From NCBI RefSeq assembly GCF_900520355.1, contig NZ_LS999521.1, positions 2,108,001 to 2,172,000 of the forward strand: a DNA stretch of 64,000 bases. The letters are read 5' to 3'. Position numbers and translations under genes: made by a program. Below the pieces are notes generated by a model that had not been told where the DNA came from, did no database searches, and worked only from the letters and a program-made list of their open reading frames with translations. Of the stretch, positions 1 through 8,569 are shown piece after piece. The number at the start of each line of letters is the position of its first letter. Positions within the stretch are counted from its first letter, which is position 1. This stretch comes from Acinetobacter calcoaceticus. Its GTDB lineage: Bacteria; Pseudomonadota; Gammaproteobacteria; Pseudomonadales; Moraxellaceae.

Positions 1-92
1 CTTCTTAAACATTTTATCACATCATATTAATTTTCAATTCAAGCAATGGAAGTTCTAGTTACTCCCATCATTTAAGCCTTCTAATTTAACGG

Positions 93-1034
93 CTATTCAT
101 CGCCTAAATCATCAAGGAAATCGACAGTAGGTACAAAAAATAAAGTACCAGTCTGTGCGGTACTAAAGTCAAGCAACCGATCAAGATTACCATGCTCATT
201 TCCTAAGAACATGTTTTCTAGCATTTGTCGGGTTGTACTAAATTTACGTGAGTAACCAATAAAAAATGTGCCATATTCATTTTTTGACGGGTTTGAAAAA
301 GGCATATTAGCTCGCATAATTTTAAGCTCATTACCGTCTGCATCATGTGCTTTACTTACGACATTATGAGCTGTTACAGGCTTTTCATCATCACCTAGCT
401 CAATATCATTGAACTTTTTACGGCCAATTACCTTTTCTTGCTCTTCATCGCTCAACCCACGCCATTTCTCCATGTCGTGTGTGTATTTCTGGATAAAAGC
501 ATAACTCCCCCCGATAAAATCAGGATCTTCATTGCCTACTAATGCCCACTGCGCTGCAATAACTGGTTCTGGATTTTCTGTTCCATCTACAAAGCCAATA
601 ATCGCTCGCCCATCAAAATAACGAAAACCATGAACTTCATCAATTGAATAAGTCACTTTACCAAGTTGTTGATTGATTATATTACCCAGCTCATAACATA
701 GAGCCTGACGATCAGCACGGATATGAAAAAATAGATCACCATGTGTTGAAACAGCCGTGTATTTCGGCCCTTTAATTTCTTTAAATGTTTCTAATTCTTG
801 AGGTTTCGCTTGCTCTGGAAATAAAATATCCCATGCATTGGAACTAAAACCCAAAGTAGCATTAAATTTACTTTCTGGATAACGATTGGACAGGCTTCTT
901 GTTAATGCGGAAAAATTACTAGCAAAATCTTTTACTTTTTCTATTACAGAATCACCTTGAGTGAGTCCCAATACGATAAATAGTGCATTTTCACCAGGAC
1001 TGCTCGTTACAGGTTGAATTCTCATACATTCCAT
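93..1034 (-). CDS. Dyp-type (YfeX-like) haem peroxidase
   Basis: Predicted dye-decolourising peroxidase that oxidises substrates with H2O2 using a b-type haem. The Dyp signature GFVDGTENP lies at residues 147-155, with its Asp as the usual distal catalytic acid. His224 is the likely proximal haem ligand and Arg242 (MRANMPF) the conserved distal arginine. At 313 aa it has the usual length of the YfeX/class B group. There is no signal peptide, so it is probably cytoplasmic. The first ATG has an AAGG 9-10 bases upstream; a second in-frame ATG three codons later is possible. It stands alone, separated from the next leftward gene by a hairpin. The physiological substrate cannot be read from sequence. 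Confidence 0.9.
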   Translation of the reverse strand: MECMRIQPVTSSPGENALFIVLGLTQGDSVIEKVKDFASNFSALTRSLSNRYPESKFNATLGFSSNAWDILFPEQAKPQELETFKEIKGPKYTAVSTHGDLFFHIRADRQALCYELGNIINQQLGKVTYSIDEVHGFRYFDGRAIIGFVDGTENPEPVIAAQWALVGNEDPDFIGGSYAFIQKYTHDMEKWRGLSDEEQEKVIGRKKFNDIELGDDEKPVTAHNVVSKAHDADGNELKIMRANMPFSNPSKNEYGTFFIGYSRKFSTTRQMLENMFLGNEHGNLDRLLDFSTAQTGTLFFVPTVDFLDDLGDE

Positions 1035-1102
1035 AAAATATGCCTTATTTGGGTACTTAATCTTATTAATTTAGCATATTCATGTTCTTATGAAATCTGA
1101 TC

Positions 1103-1142
1103 TTTCTCAGAGTTTAAATAAATTATCTTAAACTCTGAGAAA
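1103..1142. terminator. Strong hairpin between the GST-fold and Dyp genes
   Basis: Perfect 14-bp inverted repeat: TTTCTCAGAGTTTA at 1103-1116 and its complement at 1129-1142, with a 12-base loop. It lies just downstream of the leftward gene ending at 1156. No long T tract follows, so it may act by stabilising RNA or by weak termination. The string AAATTATCTTA occurs in the loop and again just after the right arm. Confidence 0.6.
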
Positions 1143-1155
1143 TTATCTTAATTAA

Positions 1156-1938
1156 TCAGCGACCATATTGCTTCTTTAAATATTTTACGATTTGAGCAGA
1201 CTCAAACATCTTCACTCCAGTATTTGGATCTACTAAATAAGGCACCTGCATTTTACCTTGCATAATAGGCAACATTTTTTCTCGTTTTCCACCTCTTAGA
1301 GGTACATATTTACCCGGTTTTAAGCGAAGAATAGCTGGGCCTTGATCTTGCCATCTTTCTTTTGCCACATTATGCAGAATATAAGGAAGCTCTAGCTCAC
1401 AGAGTAGACTTCTTACAACTCGGGAATAAGGACTTGCCTCAAAACTCCATAACTCAAGTTTTTGCTCAGGTGCAGCTCTATTAATGATTTTTTTGTTTAT
1501 CCAAACTCCCCGAGCGCCATTTAGTATGGTTCCAGCAAATGCAGCATAAGGGACCTTAGGGTAACTCGAAAATTTTTGAGGTGTCTTTCCAGACTTACCG
1601 TAGTGTTTAAATAAATGATGAATAATTTCTTGTGACTCATATAAGTAGTCACTTGTATTTTCATCTACTAAAAAAGGAAACTGTAATTTACCGCCAGTCT
1701 CTTTAACAATAGAACGATACTTCAACCCACCTTTAGGGCATGGATAAATTTCAACATCCAGATTTAAGAGAGTAATCACTTCGCGAACACGACGGCAAAA
1801 TGGTGAACCTTCAAATTCATATAACTTCAAGGCTTTTACAGGTTGCTGAGGAAATGCTGTACCTGTTACGCCCCGACCACCTTCAGCAATTGCAGAGACA
1901 ACCGCCTGTAATACTTTAATTTGATGATTCACCATCAT
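1156..1938 (-). CDS. Tandem glutathione S-transferase N-terminal (thioredoxin-fold) protein
   Basis: The 260-aa protein contains two copies of the GST N-terminal/glutaredoxin-like fold, at about residues 37-115 and 160-258. Each copy begins with an aromatic-x-F-E-x-SP motif. The first is SPFCRRVREV, with a possible catalytic Cys. The second is SPYSRVVRSL, where that Cys is replaced by Ser. Both copies end with the VPYLVD/FPFLVD and YES/FES elements typical of glutathione-binding folds. No all-helical GST C-terminal domain is visible, so it is not an ordinary transferase. The gene is followed closely by the rraA-like gene upstream. The specific function is unknown; a thiol-redox role is inference. 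Confidence 0.8.
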   Translation of the reverse strand: MMVNHQIKVLQAVVSAIAEGGRGVTGTAFPQQPVKALKLYEFEGSPFCRRVREVITLLNLDVEIYPCPKGGLKYRSIVKETGGKLQFPFLVDENTSDYLYESQEIIHHLFKHYGKSGKTPQKFSSYPKVPYAAFAGTILNGARGVWINKKIINRAAPEQKLELWSFEASPYSRVVRSLLCELELPYILHNVAKERWQDQGPAILRLKPGKYVPLRGGKREKMLPIMQGKMQVPYLVDPNTGVKMFESAQIVKYLKKQYGR

Positions 1939-1959
1939 GCGATCCTTTATAAACTGTGA

Positions 1960-2466
1960 TTACACTAATTTTTCTTTTGAAATCACAATTCCATTATTAT
2001 CAGCATAAATATAATCGCCTGATTGAATTGTGACACCACCAAAATACAAAGTGGTATCTACTTCGCCAATGCCTTTACGATTACTTTTTTGGGGAATTGC
2101 TGCCAATGCATGTATACCTAAATCAAGGGTAGCAATAGCATCGACATCGCGTACACAGCCATAAATTACAACACCATTCCAGTTATTTTTAACTGCCGAT
2201 TCCGCAATCAGGTCCCCCATAAGCGCACAACGCATAGATGCACCACCATCTACAACGAGTACCTTATCTGTACCATCTGTTGCCAATAACTCTTTTACAC
2301 GCGAGTTATCTTCAAAACACTTTACTGTTACAACCTGTCCCCAAAAAGTTTTACGCGCCCCATAACTTTGAAAGAACTTTCCATCCATTGAGGGAATTAC
2401 AACTTGTAAGTCTTTTTCAGGGTTATCATCTAATAAATCACATGTTACAAATGGTATTGTCGACAC
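1960..2466 (-). CDS. rraA: RraA family protein (RNase E regulator / HMG aldolase fold)
   Basis: 168-aa member of the RraA family. Members of this fold either bind and inhibit RNase E or act as 4-hydroxy-4-methyl-2-oxoglutarate aldolases. Visible family features are the N-terminal TCDLLDDNP, the glycine-rich GDLIAESA segment around residue 83 and VIYGCVRDVDAI around residue 100, where the Arg-Asp pair is the metal or substrate site in the aldolases. Length matches short bacterial RraA (about 160 aa). It lies 12 bp from the NAD(P)-binding gene upstream, so the two are likely co-transcribed. Sequence alone does not separate the regulator from the aldolase. Confidence 0.88.
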   Translation of the reverse strand: MSTIPFVTCDLLDDNPEKDLQVVIPSMDGKFFQSYGARKTFWGQVVTVKCFEDNSRVKELLATDGTDKVLVVDGGASMRCALMGDLIAESAVKNNWNGVVIYGCVRDVDAIATLDLGIHALAAIPQKSNRKGIGEVDTTLYFGGVTIQSGDYIYADNNGIVISKEKLV

Positions 2467-2478
2467 TTCTACTCTCCC

Positions 2479-3144
2479 TTATCGAGTTTTCTGTATGCTC
2501 AGATTATCATATCGTTTGAATGCTTCAATTTGCATTAGCGCCGCTACGACCATGGTATGAGCCAATTGCTCTGCAGTTACAGGCTTATATTTGAATGGTT
2601 TCTGCAATTTATTCTCAATAAATTTAAATAGACTTTGCCCCAAGTCTTCGATAAGCCGTACATCACTGCGCTTACCAATAAGTAAAGAGGGTCGAAAAAT
2701 AGATAATTTTTCAATTCCCAGACTCTCAATATAATCTTCTAGTTGCCCTTTCACTTTATTGTAGAAAATGGGTGAATTCGAATTTGCACCAAGCGCACTT
2801 ACCAACAAAAGATGAATATTTTTATCTTGTACCAAATCTGCAAAATGAGCATTGATTTCATAATCTACCGCATAGAAACCTTGCTTTGAGCCCGCATTTT
2901 TTAATGTTGTGCCCAAACAGCTAAATGCATGGGTATGACCATTCACATCTTCATCATTCAACATTAAGAGATCTTCTATGATGAGCTGATTAACTTTGTC
3001 ATATGTATTAAATACTTGAGATTCTTTTCTAACCACTACGGTAATGGCTTCAAATTCTGGAGCCTGCTGGAGCTTTTCTACAAGCGCTAACCCGACTAGC
3101 CCTGTTGCGCCTAGCACAATCGCTTTTTTCTTACTTGCTGTCAT
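2479..3144 (-). CDS. NAD(P)H-binding atypical short-chain dehydrogenase
   Basis: 221-aa Rossmann-fold protein starting almost directly with the dinucleotide-binding motif VLGATGLVGLALVEKL (residues about 9-24), followed by VVVRK, which suggests NADP preference. The middle part (FSCLGTTLKNAG, LLLVSALGAN, FYNKVKGQLE) matches the oxidoreductase group related to human HTATIP2 and NmrA-like proteins. The YNKVK element corresponds to the YxxxK catalytic pair. It is the first gene of a short leftward pair with rraA. The substrate is unknown; such proteins are usually annotated only as NAD(P)H-binding. Confidence 0.85.
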   Translation of the reverse strand: MTASKKKAIVLGATGLVGLALVEKLQQAPEFEAITVVVRKESQVFNTYDKVNQLIIEDLLMLNDEDVNGHTHAFSCLGTTLKNAGSKQGFYAVDYEINAHFADLVQDKNIHLLLVSALGANSNSPIFYNKVKGQLEDYIESLGIEKLSIFRPSLLIGKRSDVRLIEDLGQSLFKFIENKLQKPFKYKPVTAEQLAHTMVVAALMQIEAFKRYDNLSIQKTR

Positions 3145-3235
3145 TTTTTATCCATCCCTATCTAACTTTGTTTTAAATTTAACCTTTTCTTACCGTTTTA
3201 ACAGCCCCTAAAACAGCTTAAAACGTTCTCAAGGC

Positions 3236-3264
3236 TTGACTTCACGGTGTCTATTCATCACAAT
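3236..3264 (+). promoter_or_regulatory. Probable sigma-70 promoter of rpsT
   Basis: TTGACT at 3236-3241 matches 5 of 6 positions of the -35 consensus. After a 17-base spacer, CACAAT at 3259-3264 matches 4 of 6 at -10. It points at rpsT, giving an untranslated leader of roughly 85 bases. Placement is by eye only. Confidence 0.5.
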
Positions 3265-3356
3265 ATGGCACTTGTTTACGGGCTGGTGATGGTTACACCA
3301 GTTTACTGGATTGACCACAGCCCGCCCAGACCAACTTATTTTCAAGGAGTGCAAGA

Positions 3357-3623
3357 GTGGCAAACTCTGCTCAAGCTAAAAAACGTGCGCGTCAAAACGT
3401 TACTGCACGTAAACACAACGCAAGCTTGCGTTCTATGGTTCGTACATACATCAAACGTACTTTAAGTGCAATTGCTGGTGGTGATCATGCTGTTGCTACA
3501 GAAGCTTACCAAAAAGCTGTTCCTGTAATCGACCGTATGGCTGATAAAGGCATCATCCACAAAAATAAAGCTGCTCGTCATAAGAGCCGTTTAAATGCTC
3601 AAGTTAAAGCGTTAGCTAACTAA
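3357..3623 (+). CDS. rpsT: 30S ribosomal protein S20
   Basis: Primary 16S rRNA-binding protein of the small subunit, 88 aa. The start [14 protein letters not shown], the basic composition and the C-terminal [12 protein letters not shown] segment are diagnostic of bS20. The start codon is GTG, not ATG, placed seven bases after a strong AAGGAG (3344-3349); no ATG gives a plausible alternative N terminus. In E. coli rpsT also uses a non-AUG start, and that weak start is tied to autogenous control by S20, so the same may apply here. It is a monocistronic gene with its own promoter and a strong terminator. Confidence 0.98.
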   Translation: MANSAQAKKRARQNVTARKHNASLRSMVRTYIKRTLSAIAGGDHAVATEAYQKAVPVIDRMADKGIIHKNKAARHKSRLNAQVKALAN

Positions 3624-3634
3624 TTAAAGCATGT

Positions 3635-3660
3635 AAAAAAAGCCCAATAGGGCTTTTTTT
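3635..3660. terminator. Bidirectional intrinsic terminator of rpsT
   Basis: Stem AGCCC/GGGCT with an AATA loop (3641-3654), flanked by six A residues on the left and a run of seven T residues on the right. It therefore works for rightward rpsT and for the leftward phosphatase gene. Confidence 0.92.
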
Positions 3661-3680
3661 ATGATCTATCGTTTTTGAGC

Positions 3681-4439
3681 TTATAGCGTTTTTCCAAATT
3701 TGGCTACATTTAGCTCATAGGCCTTACCTCTCCAAATCCATTTTAATTTGCAATTTGGAAATTCTTCGCCTTCAAACCATACAAATAGACCTTCCATCAT
3801 TTCAGGCCAATCTTCTTTCTTAATTTCATTTTCACCAGAAATTACAGCAACAATTGCAGCAATAATAGTGTCATGGCTGACAGCTAAACTAAGCCCGCCT
3901 TGAGTTTTAGGATGCGTATGATAAATAAGCTCTAATACATCTAAAACACCAGTAATTGGGTGTTTCATACCAGGTAATGCATTATTTACAAAACTATTAA
4001 TAAAACCTAAAGCACCTTGCTTTTTAAAATAAGGGGCAGCTTGTTGTATGTCTAATACAAAACTCCCCGGCTCAACCAGTAGTCCTTGCTCAATAATTTC
4101 AATCGTATGCGTATTAAATTCAGGCCTTACATCATCAGCCCCTTCAATCATGAGTGCAGCCGTATCGACACAACGCTGTATTGGACTTGAAATACAATGC
4201 TGAATAACACGATCTGTATTTTTAATTAAATAGTTACCCCATGCCTGCGCAAGCTCACGCCCTTGAGGAGTGAGTTGGAGATCATATCCAGCTAAGCCCT
4301 GCCCATCTACAAGTTCTCTTAGAGAATGACGCGTAAATAAGGTTACAGGAGTTGAAGCATCGGGCAATAAATCAATTGCTTCAAACATACTTTTAGGCAA
4401 TAAATCGAGTGCCATTTTTATCTTGTCATCTTTTTTCAA
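3681..4439 (-). CDS. Histidine phosphatase superfamily protein
   Basis: 252-aa protein of the phosphoglycerate mutase/acid phosphatase fold. The catalytic RHG-type motif is a variant, TRHSLRE at residues 37-43, with His39 as the expected phospho-acceptor and Arg38 beside it. A second Arg lies in SSPIQRCVDTA (about 84-94), and the late catalytic His is in AVSHDTIIAA near residue 190. No signal peptide is present. It shares a terminator with rpsT and is 33 bp from cysQ upstream, so the two are probably one unit. The physiological substrate is not predictable. Confidence 0.85.
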   Translation of the reverse strand: MKKDDKIKMALDLLPKSMFEAIDLLPDASTPVTLFTRHSLRELVDGQGLAGYDLQLTPQGRELAQAWGNYLIKNTDRVIQHCISSPIQRCVDTAALMIEGADDVRPEFNTHTIEIIEQGLLVEPGSFVLDIQQAAPYFKKQGALGFINSFVNNALPGMKHPITGVLDVLELIYHTHPKTQGGLSLAVSHDTIIAAIVAVISGENEIKKEDWPEMMEGLFVWFEGEEFPNCKLKWIWRGKAYELNVAKFGKTL

Positions 4440-4472
4440 TACTTTGCCACTATAACATGTCTGGCATAACTC

Positions 4473-5330
4473 TCAATCAATAACACCTGCTTGGGCTAAT
4501 GCTTCAAATGCTATTTTTTTGCTTTCCTGATCACGAAATGCGATAAAGCCCTTATTTAAAACCGTGTGTCTCTGATTATATTCAAAAGGTTTTCCATCAA
4601 GAGTAAGTAAGCCACCGCCTATACTTTCTAACAAACCTTGACCAGAACTTGTGTCCCATTCAGAAGTTGGATGAAATCGTGGATAAATATCGATTTCACC
4701 TTCTAGCATCATGCAGAATTTGTAGGCACTGCCTGCTTCTCGTCGAATAATGCTATGTTTTTCTTCAATAGGTTGAATAAATTTTTGATATTTCGGATTT
4801 TTACTGCCATGACTAAGTCCTATTTGTATAGGCTCATCTGGCGAAAACGAGGTTATTTGATATTGGTACCACTGTTTTTGAGTGAAACTATATTTAAAAG
4901 GCAAATCTTGCAGATATCCCAAGTACACGACTTGTTCACATGGCACAGCAATAACTGAAAAAATCGTTTCTTTACCCTTAATCAAACTTAGGTTGATTGT
5001 AAACTCATCACGCTCATGTATGAATTCTTTAGTTCCATCAAGAGGATCTAACATCCAGCATGTGGACCACTCATGCCGAGCACTATAATCACTTTCTTCA
5101 GACAAAACCGGCAAGTCTGGCGTAATCTCTGCCAAGTGCTTTAATAAGAAAAGGTTCACTTTTAAATCTGCTTGAGTTACAGGTGAGTCATCTTGTTTTT
5201 CGTGAATAGTGAACTCATAACCCGCAGAATAATTTTGATATTCTTGTAATAAAATTTGGCTCGCTTGCTCCAAAATTGGAAGAAGCTGATTAATCAAAGT
5301 ATCTTGTGGGCGTGTAGTTGTTATAAACAT
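4473..5330 (-). CDS. cysQ: 3'(2'),5'-bisphosphate nucleotidase CysQ (inositol monophosphatase family)
   Basis: 285-aa metal-dependent phosphatase expected to hydrolyse 3'-phosphoadenosine 5'-phosphate, a by-product of sulfate assimilation. The family's metal-binding signatures are present: LSEESD (about residues 75-80), DPLDGTKEFI (about 95-104), and a C-terminal WDTSSGQGLLESIGG. The DGTKEF form of motif 2 is characteristic of CysQ rather than of SuhB inositol phosphatases (DGTxNF). It is translated from an ATG and followed closely by the histidine phosphatase gene. Confidence 0.9.
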   Translation of the reverse strand: MFITTTRPQDTLINQLLPILEQASQILLQEYQNYSAGYEFTIHEKQDDSPVTQADLKVNLFLLKHLAEITPDLPVLSEESDYSARHEWSTCWMLDPLDGTKEFIHERDEFTINLSLIKGKETIFSVIAVPCEQVVYLGYLQDLPFKYSFTQKQWYQYQITSFSPDEPIQIGLSHGSKNPKYQKFIQPIEEKHSIIRREAGSAYKFCMMLEGEIDIYPRFHPTSEWDTSSGQGLLESIGGGLLTLDGKPFEYNQRHTVLNKGFIAFRDQESKKIAFEALAQAGVID

Positions 5331-5628
5331 AAATATGCTCTACATAGTTTCATTTCTATTATAGGTGAATTATGAACGATTCAGTATTCGCCAACAGTTT
5401 GATTTACTAAAATAGTCATTTATCTTAATCATTAGGTAATCGCTGCTTTCAGTACACACTATGTAGTTAATATGAATAATTATAGTGTTTAAAAGAAGCC
5501 TTTATCACGTACAAAAAACAATCTACAAGTTATGAAAAATAAACAACTTAAATCAGATTTATCCATTTCCTTTTCATATATTTCTTGTTATGTTCAATCA
5601 CACAATAACAAGATGGAAGAAAGCGCAC

Positions 5629-5997
5629 ATGATGCTATATGGATATCATTTCTCGACAATCGAACATAACTGGGAAGAACTCACTCCCTTAAATGAGTTC
5701 CTACAAACATTTGCAGATGATGATGGTGGTGTTTCAACAAGAGATAAAGAGTCTCTCAAAGAAATCATTGCAAAATCAGATACAGCTTTGGCTTTAGCAA
5801 GAGAAATGGGTTGGGATGGTAGTTACACAGGATGTCCTTATCTATTTTGGTTACCAAGTAAAAATAGCCAGTCTTTTGAATATGGCTTTGTATTTAAACA
5901 GACATCAGACAATACCACTTTTGTTATTTCGCCAATTGAGTTGAGCTACCTAGCTCAAGATTCAGAAGTGCAAACATTAAGTAAAACTATTGAATAA
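5629..5997 (+). CDS. Unrecognised small protein (122 aa)
   Basis: I do not recognise this family. The likely start is the ATG at 5629, which follows a GGAAGAAA-type ribosome-binding site; an upstream ATG at 5590 would add 13 residues without a good site. The protein is acidic and soluble, with no signal peptide or membrane segment. It has a DDDGG motif near residue 30 and a GWDGSYTGCPYLFWLPS segment around 63-79. It stands alone between two AT-rich gaps and ends just before a strong hairpin. The conserved-looking Trp/Gly/Pro-rich middle suggests a folded domain. Function is open. Confidence 0.65.
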   Translation: MMLYGYHFSTIEHNWEELTPLNEFLQTFADDDGGVSTRDKESLKEIIAKSDTALALAREMGWDGSYTGCPYLFWLPSKNSQSFEYGFVFKQTSDNTTFVISPIELSYLAQDSEVQTLSKTIE

Positions 5998-6004
5998 GCA
6001 ACAT

Positions 6005-6037
6005 AGGTTATTGATTCAGATCTGACATCAATAACCT
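6005..6037. terminator. Hairpin between convergent genes
   Basis: Perfect 11-bp inverted repeat, AGGTTATTGAT at 6005-6015 and ATCAATAACCT at 6027-6037, with an 11-base loop that is itself largely palindromic (TCAGATCTGA). It is followed rightward by a T-rich stretch. It separates the small gene ending at 5997 from the SRAP gene ending at 6057. Confidence 0.75.
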
Positions 6038-6056
6038 CATTTTGCTTTTATTTATG

Positions 6057-6716
6057 TTAATCAAATATGCTTAACTGTGGTGTAGGTTTTATAATTTTTT
6101 CTTTTGGTACATGCGAGCATTCAAACTCTTCAACTGGAAAACCTTCGATAAAGCTTGAAATATCGGGTGACTCCAAACTCAACCACTCTTCTAATCGGTC
6201 ATGTGGAATCACAATCACTGATCTTTTGACATCTCCAGGCTCGTGAAAATCTTTCATCATTGGGTGGTCGATCGCATCCATGGTCAACATACTTGCAGAA
6301 CGAATAACCGTCTCATTGATTTTGCAAATTTCATAAATGGCTGCAATAAAAAAAGCCTGTCCATCTTTACGGCGTACTCCCCACCGCTCGGGCTTATCAT
6401 TTATATATTTACTTTCATAAAACTCAGTCACCGGAATCACACCGAACTTACATTTAAGTGCAGCTTCTTGAAAACTCGGTTTTTGGAAAATCGTTTCATG
6501 ACGGGCATTGTAAGTATGTTTTGCTATGTTTGTATCTTCGGCCCATTTTGGAACCAAACCAAACATGACTTCACGCCATTCAAGACCTTGTGGTGATTTG
6601 AATAATAGTGGCATTGTTCCCGCGGGATAAACCTCTTCGGCATATCTAAAGCCGACCACAGGCAACTGGAGTTGCTGCAATTGGGCAAGAGTTAAAGGTT
6701 TAAAGTTAGCGCACAT
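6057..6716 (-). CDS. SOS response-associated peptidase family (YedK/HMCES-like) abasic-site protein
   Basis: 219-aa SRAP protein. Family members form a covalent DNA-protein crosslink at abasic sites in single-stranded DNA through the N-terminal Cys that is exposed after Met removal. Cys2 is present (MCANFKPL). The other expected elements are YNARHETI (about 68-75, with the Asn), the catalytic Glu in PVTEFYES (about 95-102), and MLTMDAIDHPMMKDFHEP, which carries the active-site His. Length agrees with E. coli YedK (222 aa). It appears monocistronic. No LexA-type box was identified upstream; Acinetobacter lacks a canonical LexA. Confidence 0.92.
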   Translation of the reverse strand: MCANFKPLTLAQLQQLQLPVVGFRYAEEVYPAGTMPLLFKSPQGLEWREVMFGLVPKWAEDTNIAKHTYNARHETIFQKPSFQEAALKCKFGVIPVTEFYESKYINDKPERWGVRRKDGQAFFIAAIYEICKINETVIRSASMLTMDAIDHPMMKDFHEPGDVKRSVIVIPHDRLEEWLSLESPDISSFIEGFPVEEFECSHVPKEKIIKPTPQLSIFD

Positions 6717-6782
6717 AGCAAGAATAAACTACTGTATTTTTACTCTCTTATTTTATAAGCATTTAGTCAATAAACCAAATAA

Positions 6783-6804
6783 AAAGGCACTCGAACGTGC
6801 CTTT
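6783..6804. terminator. Terminator of the peptide ABC transporter operon
   Basis: Stem AAAGGCAC (6783-6790) and GTGCCTTT (6797-6804) with loop TCGAAC. Read on the minus strand, the stem is followed by TTTTTATTT, fitting an intrinsic terminator 19 bp after the ATPase stop codon. Confidence 0.88.
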
Positions 6805-6822
6805 AACGACATAACTTTACGC

Positions 6823-8556
6823 TCACGAAATGTGCTGAATTCCTTGAGGAATAGCCTGTAATAGCCGTTTAGTATAATCATGCTGAGGATGTGCATAGAG
6901 CTCATCCGAATTGGCAATTTCAACAACTTCACCATGATTCATGACCATGACCTGATCAGAAATATATTTCACAACCGATAAATCATGTGAAATAAAGATA
7001 TAACTGAGTCCAAACTCATCTTGTAAATCTTGTAGTAAGTTAAGAACTTGTGCTTGGACTGAAACATCGAGCGCCGAAACAGATTCATCACAAATCAAAA
7101 TTTCAGGCTTTAGGGTTAAACATCGTGCAATCGCAATACGCTGACGTTGCCCACCCGAAAACTCATGAGGATATCGATAATAAGCTTGCTCAGGTAAATT
7201 CACTCGTTCAAGCAGTTCAAGCGCAATTTGTTTACGCTCAGCATCATCTTTACCAATGTTATGGATTTGCATAGGTTCTAATAAAATCTGCCCAACCGTA
7301 AAGCGTGGATTAAGAGAGGCATAGGGATTTTGAAAGATAATCTGGATTTTCCGTTGATATTTAGCAAACTCTTTTTCTGTTAATGAAAGAATATCTTTTC
7401 CTTCAATAAAAGCCTGCCCACCAGATGCTTGATGTAAGCGCATGAGTAATAGACCTACCGTCGTTTTACCTGAACCTGATTCGCCGACTAAACCTAAAGT
7501 TTTTCCTTTAGCAAGTTTAAAAGAAACGCCTTTTACAGCCTGAAACTCTTCTTTGCCAAATAATCCCTTACGGCTATAAAAGCTTTTTTTCAAATCTTTT
7601 ACTTCTAAAATAATTTGCTCATCGCCATTTAAGCCACGTTTACGCTGTGGAATTTCGGAAGCATCAAAACTTTGCTCAACCAAGACATTATCTTCTTGGC
7701 GCATAAAATCACTAGTCACAGGCAACCGATAAGGACGCTGTGATATTTGGGGACGACAGTAAAGTAATGCTCGGGTATATACATCTTGAGGTTGTTCAAG
7801 AACCTGTTCAGCAGCGCCTTGCTCTCTAATTTCCCCCTGACGCATCACAATGACTTTATCTGCAATTTCACCGACCAACGCCAAATCGTGGGTAATAAAA
7901 AGCATCGACATTTGCCGGCGCTTACGCAACGATTCAAGTAAATCAATAATCTGCTTTTGAATGGTGACATCAAGTGCCGTCGTCGGTTCATCAGCAATAA
8001 GTAGTTTAGGCTCACAAGCAATCGCCATTGCAATCATGACCCGTTGCTGTTGACCACCGGAAAGTTGATTTGGATAGGCATTAATTTTAGTTTCAGGTGA
8101 AGGAATACCTACTTCTTTAAGTAATTCTAAAACTCGTTGTTGTGCTTGTTTACGGTTCAATCCCATATGCAAACACAACACTTCAGCAATTTGATTACCA
8201 ACTGTAAAAACTGGATTTAAAGATGACATCGGTTCCTGAAAAATCATGGCAATATCTTTACCACAGATTTTCCGCATATCTTTACGAGACAAACTGAGTA
8301 AGTCTTTGCCTTCAAATATAATTTTACTTTGATCATCAATTTTGGTTTGCCCTACAGGTAGTAATCCCATAGTTGCCAAAGAAGTTACCGATTTACCACT
8401 ACCCGATTCACCGACTAAAGCAACTGTAGTATTTGCTGGAATATCAAAAGAAATTCCTTTTACGGTTTCAATATATTGCTTATCTTCACCTTTAAAACTT
8501 ACCCGTAAATTTTTAACATGAAGTAACGGCGCATTATTATATTCTTGTTCTATCAT
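6823..8556 (-). CDS. Fused double ATP-binding protein of a peptide ABC transporter (YejF/OppDF type)
   Basis: 577-aa protein made of two complete ABC ATPase domains. Domain 1 has Walker A GESGSGKS (about residue 51), signature LSGGQQQRV and Walker [13 protein letters not shown]. Domain 2 has Walker A GESGSGKT (about 353), signature FSGGQRQRI and Walker [13 protein letters not shown]. The QxxMSSLNP and [11 protein letters not shown]-loop regions are typical of the oligopeptide/nickel class. Such single-chain fusions replace separate DppD/DppF subunits, as in YejF. It is the last gene of the leftward peptide-uptake operon, 13 bp after the permease. In domain 2 the Walker B Pro is replaced by Ser (DES), seen in other members too. 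Confidence 0.93.
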   Translation of the reverse strand: MIEQEYNNAPLLHVKNLRVSFKGEDKQYIETVKGISFDIPANTTVALVGESGSGKSVTSLATMGLLPVGQTKIDDQSKIIFEGKDLLSLSRKDMRKICGKDIAMIFQEPMSSLNPVFTVGNQIAEVLCLHMGLNRKQAQQRVLELLKEVGIPSPETKINAYPNQLSGGQQQRVMIAMAIACEPKLLIADEPTTALDVTIQKQIIDLLESLRKRRQMSMLFITHDLALVGEIADKVIVMRQGEIREQGAAEQVLEQPQDVYTRALLYCRPQISQRPYRLPVTSDFMRQEDNVLVEQSFDASEIPQRKRGLNGDEQIILEVKDLKKSFYSRKGLFGKEEFQAVKGVSFKLAKGKTLGLVGESGSGKTTVGLLLMRLHQASGGQAFIEGKDILSLTEKEFAKYQRKIQIIFQNPYASLNPRFTVGQILLEPMQIHNIGKDDAERKQIALELLERVNLPEQAYYRYPHEFSGGQRQRIAIARCLTLKPEILICDESVSALDVSVQAQVLNLLQDLQDEFGLSYIFISHDLSVVKYISDQVMVMNHGEVVEIANSDELYAHPQHDYTKRLLQAIPQGIQHIS

Positions 8557-8569
8557 TTGGACCTTCCTC

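Noticed and set aside
3247..3465. Plus-strand 72-codon frame overlapping rpsT
   Set aside because: It has no ribosome-binding site, overlaps the rpsT promoter and coding region in another frame, and resembles no known protein.
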